Positions 52,843-62,850 of a stretch of DNA of 64,000 bases are shown here, piece by piece. The stretch spans positions 3,410,001 through 3,474,000 of the forward strand of contig CAWGFG010000006.1 in the NCBI GenBank assembly GCA_963821815.1, in the 5' to 3' direction. A model generated the notes under the pieces. The model ran no database searches. It saw nothing but the letters and a program-made list of their open reading frames with translations, and was not told where the DNA came from. The stretch comes from JASGTU01 sp963821815 (lineage in GTDB: Bacteria > Chloroflexota > Anaerolineae > Caldilineales > Caldilineaceae). Position 1 is the first letter of the stretch. Every line of letters starts with the position of its first letter. Both the position numbers and the translations under genes were made by a program.

Positions 52843-53715
52843 ATGCTGCACATACCAACATACGAACAATACATGAATCCTACGCTTCAAGCACTTCATC
52901 AGTTGGGAGGTTCTGCTTCCAATCAGGAACTATATGAGCAAGTAATATCTGAAATGGGACTATCTGACGAGTTACTATCTGTGCCTCATAATATAGAACG
53001 CGGAAATCAGACAGAAGTCTCATATCGAATGTCATGGGCAAGAACATATTTGAAAAAGGCAGGATACATTGACAATAGTGAGCGCGCAGTCTGGTCCCTT
53101 ACGGCAAAGGGAAGAACAACAGATGCAATCGATCCGCAAGTAATAGCAAGACGCGTGCGTAATGATTATTCACCACGTGGGACAACATCTACCAACGACG
53201 GACTGAGATCATCTGCCGCAGATGAACTTGAGTTGATCGAAGAGACAGAATCAGATCGGTGGCGGTCATACCTCCTAACTATACTGACACATATGGCGCC
53301 TGATGCCTTCGAAAGATTGAGTCAACGTTTGCTCAGAGAGTGTGGTTTCGTTGAGGTGGATGTAACTGGCCGCACTGGTGATGGCGGTATAGACGGTACG
53401 GGAATACTTCGTCTTCAGTATCTAGTTAGTTTTCAAATACTTTTCCAGTGTAAACGCTGGCAAGGTGCTGTTGGAGCACGGGAGTTACGTGACTTTAGGG
53501 GCGCCATGGTTGGTCGCACTGACAAAGGTTTGTTTATTACTACCGGTACATTTACTCGCGAGGCGCAAAAAGAAGCCACAAGAGATGGCGCTCCACCGAT
53601 AGATCTCATTGATGGTGAGCAACTTATCGATCTGCTGAAAAGCCTAAAACTAGGTGTGCAGACAGAAGTTGTTGAAAAAGTAGTTGTTGATGATAAATGG
53701 TTCGCCAACATCTAG
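52843..53715 (+). CDS. Mrr-type restriction endonuclease
   Basis: 290 residues. An N-terminal winged-helix (Mrr_N; about 1-95, TLQALHQLGGSASNQELYEQVI ... ERAVWSLTAKG) is followed by a linker and a C-terminal PD-(D/E)XK nuclease (about 155-280). The catalytic pattern is GRTGDGGIDG, then FQCKRW (the Q-x-K of the Mrr family) and ELRDFRGAMVGRTDKGLFITTG. Such enzymes cut methylated or foreign DNA, or act in stress. It is more AT-rich than neighbouring genes, so horizontal transfer is likely. GGGAGG precedes ATG 52843. No methylase partner is adjacent. Confidence 0.92.
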   Translation: MLHIPTYEQYMNPTLQALHQLGGSASNQELYEQVISEMGLSDELLSVPHNIERGNQTEVSYRMSWARTYLKKAGYIDNSERAVWSLTAKGRTTDAIDPQVIARRVRNDYSPRGTTSTNDGLRSSAADELELIEETESDRWRSYLLTILTHMAPDAFERLSQRLLRECGFVEVDVTGRTGDGGIDGTGILRLQYLVSFQILFQCKRWQGAVGARELRDFRGAMVGRTDKGLFITTGTFTREAQKEATRDGAPPIDLIDGEQLIDLLKSLKLGVQTEVVEKVVVDDKWFANI

Positions 53716-53947
53716 TACTATGCTTGGCTAGTTAACCGGTGAATCTTGTTGTCATTTTCCCAATGTAGCCCAACCTACTCTAGGTAGTTCACGTAACACT
53801 TTACAAGGAAAGTGATCATTTTAGCCGCAATAGCTGGCAATTCATGATCCCGATTTGATCCATTCTGAGAAGCTGTGTCGTCCCTATGTATAAGTCGCAA
53901 GAAATCTTGATATTTCGGATAGTGGAATGGGTTTCAGTGGGGCCAAC

Positions 53948-54715
53948 ATGGTCAAAATACGCCAACTGCCGCGACGACAGCGTATCCGCAAAGGGCTGCT
54001 GCTCATCTCCCTGCTGCTCTTTCCCGTCACGCTCTATTATTTCTCGCCGGCGCTCATCCTGCAGGGCGCGTCGCAGGGCATCATCAACGGCAGTTTCATC
54101 GTCTTCACACTGCTCTTTGTCTCGTCGCTCTTTGTGGGTCGGCTATGGTGCGGATGGGTGTGCCCAGCCGGCGCGCTGCAGGAAGTGGCTCAGCCCCTCA
54201 ACAACAAGCGCACGCCGGGCGGCAAGTTCAACTGGATCAAGTGGGTTATTTGGTTGCCCTGGATTGGTCTGATTATCGCCTTGACCGTCAGCGCGGGCGG
54301 CTTTCGCTCGGTGCAGCCGTTCTTCCAGCTTGAGACGAAGGCTACCTTGGCACTGCCGCTCGACAGCGGCGGACCGCCGTGGTTCCTCATCTACTACATC
54401 ATATTGGCGCTCTTCCTTGGTCTTGCGGTGATCTTTGGGCGGCGTGCCGGTTGCCAAACCGTGTGCTGGATGGCCCCCTTCATGATTCTGGGTTGGCGGC
54501 TGCGCAACACGGTACGATGGCCGAGCTTGCGGCTGGAAGCTGATTCCGATAAATGTGTCCACTGCATGACGTGCACACGCTCCTGTCCCATGAGCCTGGA
54601 CGTGCATGAGATGGTCAACCAGTCGGACATGGAGAATGGCGAGTGCATCCTGTGCGGCAACTGCGTCGATGGCTGCGACTCGAATGCCATCCGGTACACA
54701 TTCAAAGCGGGTTGA
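53948..54715 (+). CDS. Membrane ferredoxin protein (NapH/NosR/CcoG-like)
   Basis: 255 residues. About five membrane helices with the family motif WCGWVCPAGALQE (about 59-71) and a second CxxxC (GCQTVCWMAPFMI) are followed by two [4Fe-4S] clusters in the C-terminus: CVHCMTCTRSCP and CILCGNCVDGCD. This matches the 4Fe-4S polyferredoxin group (NapH, NosR C-terminus, CcoG/RdxA), which passes electrons from quinol or assists metal-centre assembly. The ATG at 53948 has GTGGGG about 7 bases upstream; an in-frame ATG at 53927 is less well placed. It stands alone, so its partner is unknown. Confidence 0.9.
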   Translation: MVKIRQLPRRQRIRKGLLLISLLLFPVTLYYFSPALILQGASQGIINGSFIVFTLLFVSSLFVGRLWCGWVCPAGALQEVAQPLNNKRTPGGKFNWIKWVIWLPWIGLIIALTVSAGGFRSVQPFFQLETKATLALPLDSGGPPWFLIYYIILALFLGLAVIFGRRAGCQTVCWMAPFMILGWRLRNTVRWPSLRLEADSDKCVHCMTCTRSCPMSLDVHEMVNQSDMENGECILCGNCVDGCDSNAIRYTFKAG

Positions 54716-54736
54716 TCAACCGATCAGCGCTTATCG

Positions 54737-55933
54737 TCAGTGCGGCAGTGAATCCATCGCCCCGCGCCACAGTGTGACGGTGCAGACGGCGCTGTCGGCG
54801 ACCGCAACGTAAAACTGACCGTCAGCCTCGTACGCGGCAACGCCCACCGGCGTCACAAGCGTATCGGCGTTAGCATAGAATGCGAGCGGTTGACCCGATG
54901 AGGCGTGATAGCGGATGGCGCGCATAAACGGATCCGTGAGGAAGAAGCTGCCGTCCGGGAGATGCGCCAGGTGCGGGCCGTCAATTGTATTGGTGCGCGG
55001 CAAGGCAACCAAGCCGCTCTCGTCCGTCAATCGCCACAGCCTTCCATCCTCGGCAGTCACCGCCCATGCCATATTGTCCTTGAGCATGACGTCTACCGGC
55101 TGACCGCTGCCGACATTGGTGTCCGGACCGCCGTACTGCAGAATCATGCGCCCGGACGGCTCCAGCAAGACCACGCGCGCGCCGCCCGTGTCCGCCACGG
55201 CGATGACGCCCTGCTCGTCGACGTCCAGGCCGCGCGGTCGATAGAAGCTAATGTCGCTTTGTATGCGTTCTAGCTCGCCCGTGTCCGGCTGGATGCGCAC
55301 GAGCGGATGACCCACTGCATCCAACACGATGGGGCGACCATCCGTGTCTATGCCCACGTCGACGGGTTCTTCAAACCCATCATCGGCGTAGACGGCGACT
55401 TGCGCACCGGTACGCGCGTCCAGCGCAACGATACGTTTATTTCCTGTGTCGGCCACATAGAACTGCTGTGAGGTTGGATCGTATGCGAGACCGTGCGGCG
55501 TGAAGAACTGCCCGTCACCCGCTCCGCAAGCGCCCGCCTGCCAGACCAACTCCAGGCTGAGCGGCGATAGGGCTAGCGGCGGTACGACAGTCTGCGGTTG
55601 GATGAGATCGCTGCTGTAGGTCAGCGCGAACTCGTCGTCGCCCAAGCTCGAATCGAGCAGCGGCGGCGCTTCCGGCATGGCAGCGTCATCCACTGTGATC
55701 TGGCCCAGCTCGGGGCGCAGGTAGAGACTGTCCAGCAGAGAGGGCGAACTGCCAGGCGGCTGCCACAACAGACGCAGTTGTGGCGCCGTTTCGGCTGGCG
55801 CGTATTCAATCTGGAGGTTGTGCCAGTCACGCGTCAGGTAGATGCTGGCTTGCGTATAGACCGGCGTCGACTCAGCCTCGTCTTCCGGCGGATGATCGAT
55901 CAGCGTCTGACCGTCGACGGCAAGCCGAACCAC
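54737..55933 (-). CDS. NHL beta-propeller protein; really the C-terminal half of the preceding frame-shifted gene
   Basis: 398 codons from a GTG in the middle of a PA14-like domain (VVRLAVDGQTLIDHPPED ... NLQIEYAPAETAPQLRLLWQPPGS, the usual end of a PA14 fold), then about six NHL-type propeller blades (about 120-390; GDGQFFTPHGLAYDPTSQQFYVADTGNKRIVALD, RGLDVDEQGVIAVADTGGARVVLL). The N-terminal half of the PA14 domain is encoded in another frame at the end of the gene at 55900-58512, so these are one protein of about 1250 residues split by a small indel in CGCGCG near 55965-55976. As it stands this part has no signal peptide of its own. Confidence 0.8.
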   Translation of the reverse strand: MVRLAVDGQTLIDHPPEDEAESTPVYTQASIYLTRDWHNLQIEYAPAETAPQLRLLWQPPGSSPSLLDSLYLRPELGQITVDDAAMPEAPPLLDSSLGDDEFALTYSSDLIQPQTVVPPLALSPLSLELVWQAGACGAGDGQFFTPHGLAYDPTSQQFYVADTGNKRIVALDARTGAQVAVYADDGFEEPVDVGIDTDGRPIVLDAVGHPLVRIQPDTGELERIQSDISFYRPRGLDVDEQGVIAVADTGGARVVLLEPSGRMILQYGGPDTNVGSGQPVDVMLKDNMAWAVTAEDGRLWRLTDESGLVALPRTNTIDGPHLAHLPDGSFFLTDPFMRAIRYHASSGQPLAFYANADTLVTPVGVAAYEADGQFYVAVADSAVCTVTLWRGAMDSLPH

Positions 55934-58512
55934 GCCGTTACTGTTGACCGAGAACAGATACTCTCCGCGCGCGGCGCAGCCAACTTGCCTTCCCAGACCA
56001 CCGTATAGGGCTGGGGCAGGTCGGCGATGTTGCTGAGTATCAGGTCTTTGCGGGACGTGAGTACCGGACCCTCAATGCCGTTGCCCGCGTAGTAGGTGCC
56101 GATGAGGCCGATATCGGGCAGTGCGGGGGAGTAGAGCGCATCACGCGGTATGACAGCCAGCTCGGAACCGGGCGTCTGCCACTGTAGCGCCCAATCCTGC
56201 GGTCGCTCACTGCGATAGCGCATGGTCAGGCGATAGAAGCCCTGCGCCAGCACCTCTTCCTTTTCCAACAAACCCAGCGAGCTGTCCAGCACGAGCCGAT
56301 CGTCCAGTTGCAGCGTAAAGACGGTGCTGCTGTCTGCTGCGTCGGCGGGCAAGTCAGCCATGAAGCGGTAAACGCCGGAGGCAGGCGCCTGCAGCGAGCC
56401 TTCCCAGGTGACGCTGAGGGCTCCGTCCAGCGGCGGGTTGGATGACCATGCGAAGGTCAGCGGACCGTCCCGCTGGACAAATGCGGCTTCTTCTTGAGCG
56501 CCGTACTGAGTACCTTCGAAATAGAGGCCTTCCAGGCCTTGCCGCTGCAGCAAATCCGCCTGATAAACGGCAATAGAGACAAATTGCGTCGCTCCTTCAT
56601 CGGCGGGCAGCGCATAGGTTTCGGCGTTAGGATAGAACTCGCGCAGCAGGCTGATGGCTGCGTGGTCATCAATGGGCACAAGATAGAGCACGTTCATGGA
56701 TGGCACGGGCGACGGCGGCAGGTCGCGGGCAACATCGAACACGCGCACACGCTCGGCGTTGGCGTTGTTGCCCAGCAGGAGCCGCGTCGTGGGGTGTTCT
56801 ACGGCGTCTTTCGGCGCGTAGATGATGGCCTGGAACGGCGTCGGGTTATCGGCGCTCTGCGTGCCGTAGACACAGGCGCCGACCGTCTGTTCACTCAGAC
56901 AGTTTGCTATGTGTCGGGCGATGGATTCATCCACGCTGCGATTGACTCGGACGGATGCATCATCCATGCCTCGAATGTAGGAAACGGTGTGCCAGGCGGA
57001 AGGGATGAGTACCGCCAACAGCGCGAGGATGATCACCGTTCTGGCGGAAATGAGTGGTCGCCAGGTGTGATAGAAAGAGGAGATCAGAGTTTCTGTCGAG
57101 ACGGCGGCTGCTATGAAGACGAACGGCAGCAGCGTCAAGGCCGTGGAGACCGGCAATGCGGCGCCATCACTGTTCAGCAAGTAGGCCGCTAAGTAGGCAA
57201 TGAAACCAGCCGCTAGCATGGCTGCGTAGGGACGCATGACGCTGCGGAATAGCTGTCCGATGCCGAGCAGGGCTAGGGCAAAAGGCAGCACGCCCAGCAG
57301 CGGATGCGCGGTGAAGAAGCCGATGGGGCTGCCACCGAACAGATAGGCGAGCGAGGTCTGCCAGCCCGCCAGCGTCCATGCGAGGTCCGCCTTGGCCTGT
57401 AGCGGTTGGATGGACAATAGGCGCCATGCCGGCAGCAGCGCGACTGCCGCACCGCAGCCCAGTGCAAGCATAGCCGCTGGCAGATGGAGTCGACGGGTCG
57501 AAGTGGACAGAAAGAGCCACAGGGCGATGGCTGCGACCGCTATGGCCCATAGCAGCGACGGCATGGCAACGCGGGTTTCGAGCAGGAGCAAGCCGAGCGT
57601 AAACCCCAGACCGCCCCACCAGCGCGAGTCTGCGGTTCGGTACGCACGCACGCCGATCCCCGCAACCAAAATGATGAGCAGTATGGTCATGGCGCCCGGG
57701 TCGGACGTGCGGCTGATCCAGATGTGCCAGGGAGCGAGGGCCAGCATCATCGTCGCCAGTGCGGCGCCATACGTTCGGCTGAAGGGGTGCGCCGACCAGT
57801 AGAAGAGCGGCAACGTGGCAACGCCTATCAAGGCGCCGGTCAGGCGCAGGCTCAGGAGCGCATTCTGCGTGAAAGAGTAGAGCAGCGCAGCCAGCAGATT
57901 GCTCAGGGACGATATAATAGGCGGTTGATTGGCCAAGAGCAGCGCTGCATTGCATTCCTGCAGGACGCACCCGCTGGGGCTGTCCATGAGCCGCCACAAG
58001 CGCAGAAAGACGCCGATAGCCAGAATGAGCACTGTGGCGATATGCAGCAGGCGCCGGCTGGATCGTCGCGTCACGTCGGCGTCGTCACCGGCTCGTTCGT
58101 CGACGCCCAGCGCCGCACGCACCCAGTTGCCTGCCGAGTCAGTCGTCCATTTGTAGGCCGGCCGTTCATAGCTTACCCGTCGATCCGGCCAGTACAAGCC
58201 GATGATGAAAAGGAGCACGAATAGTGTCCACACGCCTAGTGTGAGCCACAGATCGTGGACAACGATTGCGCTGACGAATGCCAGCAGAGCCGCCGCCAGT
58301 GTCATGGCCCTGCCCACAGTGGACCAGGTTCTATCGGTCACCTGCAACGGCTGTGGCGGCAGAGGTCCGCTTGCGAGCGCGAAGACGAGCAGCGTGGCTA
58401 GCGCCAGAAAGCTGCTCAACCACAGGCTGCGGGCGCTGGCTTGGTCGGCGAAGCGCGTGTAGGCGACGATGGCGAGCGCGAAGGCTAAAAACTGGGCGGT
58501 GAGTTTACGCAC
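55900..58512 (-). CDS. Membrane glycosyltransferase-like (GT-C/PMT_2) protein with PA14-like domains
   Basis: 870 codons. About 13 membrane helices in residues 1-520 are typical of GT-C (ArnT/PMT_2-like) enzymes that transfer a sugar from a polyprenyl donor. The first extracytoplasmic loop (CVLQECNAALLLANQPPIISSL) is unusual and no DD/DE motif is obvious, so activity is unsure. Two PA14-like beta domains follow (about 660-740, QGLEGLYFEGTQYGAQE ... ; and about 780-870, IGLIGTYYAGNG). The last ~20 codons after APRAE are out of frame: restoring the frame gives GEYLFSVNSNGVVRLAV and joins the NHL-propeller gene at 54737-55933. The whole would be a membrane glycosyltransferase with an extracellular sensor-like tail. 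Confidence 0.8.
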   Translation of the reverse strand: MRKLTAQFLAFALAIVAYTRFADQASARSLWLSSFLALATLLVFALASGPLPPQPLQVTDRTWSTVGRAMTLAAALLAFVSAIVVHDLWLTLGVWTLFVLLFIIGLYWPDRRVSYERPAYKWTTDSAGNWVRAALGVDERAGDDADVTRRSSRRLLHIATVLILAIGVFLRLWRLMDSPSGCVLQECNAALLLANQPPIISSLSNLLAALLYSFTQNALLSLRLTGALIGVATLPLFYWSAHPFSRTYGAALATMMLALAPWHIWISRTSDPGAMTILLIILVAGIGVRAYRTADSRWWGGLGFTLGLLLLETRVAMPSLLWAIAVAAIALWLFLSTSTRRLHLPAAMLALGCGAAVALLPAWRLLSIQPLQAKADLAWTLAGWQTSLAYLFGGSPIGFFTAHPLLGVLPFALALLGIGQLFRSVMRPYAAMLAAGFIAYLAAYLLNSDGAALPVSTALTLLPFVFIAAAVSTETLISSFYHTWRPLISARTVIILALLAVLIPSAWHTVSYIRGMDDASVRVNRSVDESIARHIANCLSEQTVGACVYGTQSADNPTPFQAIIYAPKDAVEHPTTRLLLGNNANAERVRVFDVARDLPPSPVPSMNVLYLVPIDDHAAISLLREFYPNAETYALPADEGATQFVSIAVYQADLLQRQGLEGLYFEGTQYGAQEEAAFVQRDGPLTFAWSSNPPLDGALSVTWEGSLQAPASGVYRFMADLPADAADSSTVFTLQLDDRLVLDSSLGLLEKEEVLAQGFYRLTMRYRSERPQDWALQWQTPGSELAVIPRDALYSPALPDIGLIGTYYAGNGIEGPVLTSRKDLILSNIADLPQPYTVVWEGKLAAPRAESICSRSTVTAWFGLPSTVRR

Positions 58513-58677
58513 GGTAGATGTGCAGGCGCAATATTGGCAAAGGTGTGTCCACTAGAAGAAACGCAATCGACGCTGCGACCGATTGATCGCAAGCCAAAGT
58601 GTACCATAAAGAGACCCTCTCCCCATGCGGCGGCGTTGGGAAGAGGGCCTCTGCGGTTCTGCTGCGGCACGCCTATG

Positions 58678-59538
58678 CTAGTCGATTCGTTGTCCGTCAA
58701 TCGTCGCGATAACGCGCAATTGCAGCGGTTCATCGCTCTCCGGGTTGGCTACGTAGCCGGTGACGATGCACTGGAACGCCTCGCCGTCAGCCTGGATGAA
58801 GCAATCCCATGCCTCGCGAGCGTTCATCGCGTCTTCCCCGGTCTGATAGGCTTCCCACTGGAAGTTCAGTGAGCCGTCGCCCAGGTCCGTATAGGAGCCG
58901 TAGATTTCGTCCCTATACTGGTTCGAGCCGTTTAGAACGCGAGCGCCTTGAGCGTATCCGCTGCCGTCCGCATCGATGATACCGATGAAATTAGCCCGCA
59001 ATTCGGCCTCGCCGCCTGTTTCGTCGGGGCTGAAGAACGCACCGTCGCCGAGAATGCCATACTTCCCAACAAGCGCGGATGGCTCTTCGGATTGTTGAGC
59101 GTCCGTCAGTAGGTCGACGGTCTCATCTGTGGGCAGCCAGGTGTGGGCCAGGATCAGCCCGTCCTCCACCACGAATTTCTCTGTCGCATCCAGCGTATAG
59201 GGGGAGGAGGCGTTGGTGTAACTAGTGAGCGCTTCCACGTTGATGTCGTCGGCGCTGAGGATTTCATAATCGATCATACCGCCGGCGTCCATCTCGTTCA
59301 GGAACCACTCCTCGATTTGGTCGTGGCCGCTGTAGATATCACCGTAGGTGAAGTCGATGTAGGCGTCGTCTGCGTAATAGCTGAGCAGCGAATCGGCGTC
59401 GCCGGCATTGTAGGCCTCGTACATGGCGACGACAACGTCCGCTGCGTCGCTGTCCTGAGCGAACGCACTTCCCGTACCGGCAACCGTCGCCAGTATGATG
59501 ACGGCACCCGCCATTGCAGCAAGCAGAAATCTTCGCAT
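58678..59538 (-). CDS. Secreted SnoaL/NTF2-like protein
   Basis: 286 residues with a clear signal peptide (RRFLLAAMAGAVIILATVAGTGSAFAQ, cleavage near 27). Residues ~33-150 form a cystatin-like NTF2/SnoaL fold (AADVVVAMYEAYNAGDADSLLSYYADDAYIDF, then SGHDQIEEWF). The remaining part (about 155-280) is a separate acidic beta-rich domain (ANFIGIIDADGSGYAQGAR ... YGSYTDLGDGSLNFQWEAYQ ... CFIQADGEAFQCIV). No catalytic motif is seen, so it may bind a small ligand. It is a single gene with AAAGGAG upstream of ATG 59538. Confidence 0.85.
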   Translation of the reverse strand: MRRFLLAAMAGAVIILATVAGTGSAFAQDSDAADVVVAMYEAYNAGDADSLLSYYADDAYIDFTYGDIYSGHDQIEEWFLNEMDAGGMIDYEILSADDINVEALTSYTNASSPYTLDATEKFVVEDGLILAHTWLPTDETVDLLTDAQQSEEPSALVGKYGILGDGAFFSPDETGGEAELRANFIGIIDADGSGYAQGARVLNGSNQYRDEIYGSYTDLGDGSLNFQWEAYQTGEDAMNAREAWDCFIQADGEAFQCIVTGYVANPESDEPLQLRVIATIDGQRID

Positions 59539-60328
59539 GTGTTTGCTCCTTTTGAAGGTGGATTTATTGGCTGTGCGACGCAGGCGTGGCGAAGGGCCGC
59601 GCCATCGTAGCCAGTGGCGTGGTTTGTGTCAAGCGATGATTCGCAATGGAGGACCGACAACAATAGATGGTGGAGCGGCAACATGCCTCCATGTGAAGCT
59701 GATTTGGCGCCTTTAACTACTGCGCGAGCGGTCAATAGATAGTGTTTTGGGTAAGTGTTCGTCTGTTCTCGTACACCAATACGATAGTCCCCGCTAACAC
59801 TAGCACGTGGTACACTTCTAGGAGCGAATCAATCTTCAACAAGAGTGAGAGTCATGACCCCGAACGAATTCATTGCGAAATGGCGCGCGACCTCCCTGAA
59901 GGAACGTGCGGCTGCACAAGAGCACTTTCTCGACCTCTGCCACCTCATCGGCCATCCCACACCGGCAGATATGGACCCGGACGGGGGTGCGCTTCACGTT
60001 CGAAGCCAACGTTGACAAGACGTCAGGCGGCTCCGGCTTTGCCGACGGTTGGTACAAAGGCCGATTTGCGTGGGAGTACAAGGGCAAGCACGCCAATCTG
60101 GATGCGGCCTATCAACAGTTGCTGCAATATCGTGAAAGCCTGCAAAATCCGCCGCTACTCATCGTCTGCGACCTGGAGACAATACGAATTCACACCAACT
60201 TCACAAATACTGTGAAGCGCGTAGTCAATATCGAGCTGGACGACCTGGCAACGCCTGAAGGGTTTTCGAACCTTCAAAATATCTTTTACAATCCCTACTT
60301 CTTCAAAGTATAACGCACGACCGAACAG

Positions 60329-61459
60329 GTGACCGAAGAAGCGGCCAAGGAATTCTCTCGCCTTGCCGAGTATCTTCGCACCAGCGAGCCGGACGCCAAC
60401 AAGGTCGCACACTTCCTGATCCGTCTGCTGTTCTGCCTCTTTGCCGAGGATATCGACCTGTTGCCCAAGGAGCTATTTACTCGACTGGTCGACCGCGGAC
60501 GGCAGCATCCCGAAGCGTTCAATGCACAGTTGGGTCAGTTGTTTGACGCCATGGCTAACGGCGGATTTTTTGGCGAGCATGAAATCCGTCATTTCAACGG
60601 CGGTCTATTCGACAGCGGCGACGTGCTGCCGCTCGACAGGACGGCGCTCGACATCCTGTACCATGTAGCGGATCTGGACTGGTCGAGTATTGAGCCGTCC
60701 ATTCTTGGCACGTTATTTGAGCGCAGTCTGGATCCGAACAAGCGCGCCATGCTCGGCGCCCACTATACCAGTCGGGACGACATTCTGCTGATCGTCGAAC
60801 CTGTGCTGATGCAGCCGCTGAGACGAAGGTGGGAAGACGCAAAGGCAGAGGCGGATCAACGGCTAGAACGGCTGGATAAGCGGATTCAGGAGCTTTCCGA
60901 CGATGCGTCTCTGTCCCAAACTGAACGAAGCAGTCGAATACAGAGGTCCAGGACCAACAGCATCAACGGTATTCAGGCCATCGTCAACAGCTTTTTGGAC
61001 GAATTAGCGGCGGTACGCGTCCTCGACCCGGCTTGCGGCAGCGGCAATTTCCTCTATGTCGCGCTGCGACAGATGTTGAACCTGGAGAAAGAAGCGATCA
61101 CCTACGCCGCTTCCACGGGATTGGGTAGTCTCTTTCCAAGGGTGACGCCGGCACAGCTTTATGGCATTGAGATCAACGAGTATGCGCATGAATTGGCACA
61201 GAGCACGGTCTGGATCGGCTACATTCAGTGGCTGCACGAGAACGGCTTTGGCGTGCCCAGCGAGCCGATCCTGAAGCCGCTGGACAACATCAAACTGATG
61301 GATGCGGTATTGGCGTTCGACGAGGACGGCGAACCGTACGAGCCGGAGTGGCCGGAAGCCGAGATCATCATCGGCAATCCGCCGTTCTTGGGAGGGAAAT
61401 TATTACGAACGGGACTTGGTGACAATTACGTTGATGAATTACATCGAACTGTACAATGA
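60329..61459 (+). pseudogene. Largest intact fragment of the MmeI-type gene (methylase core)
   Basis: 376 codons from a GTG with the helical spacer (AKEFSRLAEYLRTSEPDANKVAHFLIRLLFCLFAEDI), the core methylase motifs DPACGSGNF and NPPF, and the motif X region TSRDDILLIVEPVL. It lacks the nuclease, target-recognition domain and C-terminus, and ends just after the NPPF motif. Confidence 0.7.
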
Positions 61460-62002
61460 AAGTACTTCCTAAAGAGGCTGATTTCGTTACATATTGGTTT
61501 GAAAAAGCGCGATATCTGATAGACTCGGATAGCTGCAAGTCGTGCTGGATTGTTAGCGACTAACTCTATCCGAGGCGGTGCAAATCGGCAGCGTGCTAGA
61601 TCGCGATTAAGTGCTAGTGGTGGAATATTCATGGCATGGAGCGACAGAGAGTGGATGCTTGATGGTGCCGCTGTTCGGGTTTCGATGATCGGATTTGATG
61701 GTGGGACACAAACTGAACGATATCTTGATGGCAAGTCTCGTCATGGATATCAATACCGATCTGACCCATGCGTGTAGACCTAACCGTAGCAAAGAAGACT
61801 ACCCGAGAATACCGGAATCTGCATTTCATGGGAGATACGAAGCAGGACCGTTCGATATCGATCAGGAATCGGCAATACGGATGCTTGAGGCAACAGGTAA
61901 TCCGCACGAAAAACCCAATACCGATGTCATACGTCCATGGATCAACGGTATGGATATCACTAGGCGGCCGCGCAATATGTGGATCATTGATTTTGGCGTT
62001 AT

Positions 62003-62701
62003 ATGTCAATTGATGAGGCGGCATTATACGAAGTACCCTTTGAATATGTAAGAACGTATGTCAAGCCCTTTCGTGAAAAACGTAAGCGTACGTGGTATCG
62101 AGACGAGTGGTGGTTGCATTATGCATCCTCGTCCGGCGATGCGGGAGCGGCTAAACACGCTTTCGCAGCTTCATTGCTACCCCGACTGTCGCTAAACACA
62201 GATTATTTGTTATCGCATCAACCGTCAACGATACCAGACCATCAGTTAATTGTATTTGCTCGTGATGACGACTACTTCTTCGGCGTGCTCCACTCGAAGA
62301 TTCATGAACTCTGGTCATTGAGAAAAGGCACCTCGCTCGAGGACCGGCCACGTTACACACCCACCACCACCTTCGAAACGTTTCCGTTCCCGTGGCCGCC
62401 GGGAAAAGAGCCAACCGACGATCCTCGCGTACAGGCCATCGCCGCGGCTGCCAAGGAGCTGGACGAAAAACGCAACGCCTGGCTCAATCCGCCCGGACTG
62501 TCCGAAAAGGAACTCAAGAAAAGAACACTCACGAACCTCTATAACGCCCGTCCCACCTGGCTCGCCAACCTGCACGAAACGTTGGACAAAGCCGTTTTTG
62601 CCGCCTACGGCTGGCCCGACACCCTCACCGACCAGGAAATTCTGGAGAAACTGCTTGAGTTAAATCTTGAACGGGCCGAAGGTCAGAAGAAACTCCTGTA
62701 A
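62003..62701 (+). pseudogene. C-terminal fragment of the MmeI-type gene
   Basis: 232 codons with the target-recognition and C-terminal domains, including EVPFEYVRTYVKPFREKRKR, TIPDHQLIVFARDDDYFFGVLHSKIHELWSLRKG, TTTFETFPFPWPPG and AYGWPDTLTDQEILEKLLELN. The last words are typical of the end of MmeI-family proteins. The frame starts inside the gene. Confidence 0.75.
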
Positions 62702-62800
62702 GACCATTCAGGACGCATACCCATACGCATCTGCCCACGGTGAGATCAACGCACCTGGCTAGCTGGTGCTGCACAATAACGCTCAGCTCCTTCCACTACC

Positions 62801-62850
62801 GCACCCCGCCACCCCCTCACCCGCCACCCTGTCACCATGTCACCTTGTCA
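62801..62850 (-). repeat. Octamer repeat array overlapping the end of the thioesterase gene
   Basis: On the minus strand TGACAAGG, TGACATGG, TGACAGGG, TGGCGGGT, followed by G-rich words, period 8. The thioesterase stop codon TGA (62840-62842) is formed by the second octamer. Confidence 0.75.

Larger units (their letters stand above)
59854..62701 (+). pseudogene. MmeI-type (type IIL/IIG) restriction-methyltransferase gene, heavily decayed
   Basis: Pieces of one long protein lie in order but in changing frames. N-terminus LKERAAAQEHFLDLCHLIGHP (frame 1); after a fifth G near 59989 the frame becomes 2: FTFEANVDKTSGGSGFADG, the nuclease-like E-x-K in FAWEYKGKHANLDAAYQQLLQY; TAA at 60311-60313; the N6-adenine methylase with LDPACGSGNFLYVALR (SAM site) and IIIGNPPFLGG (NPPF); stop near 61459; EADFVTYWFEKAR (frame 1); AGLLATNSIRGGANR (frame 2); further shifts near 61740, 61800 and 61985; and target-recognition and C-terminal parts through 62701. 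At least six frameshifts and one stop are seen, so no active enzyme can be made. Confidence 0.8.
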
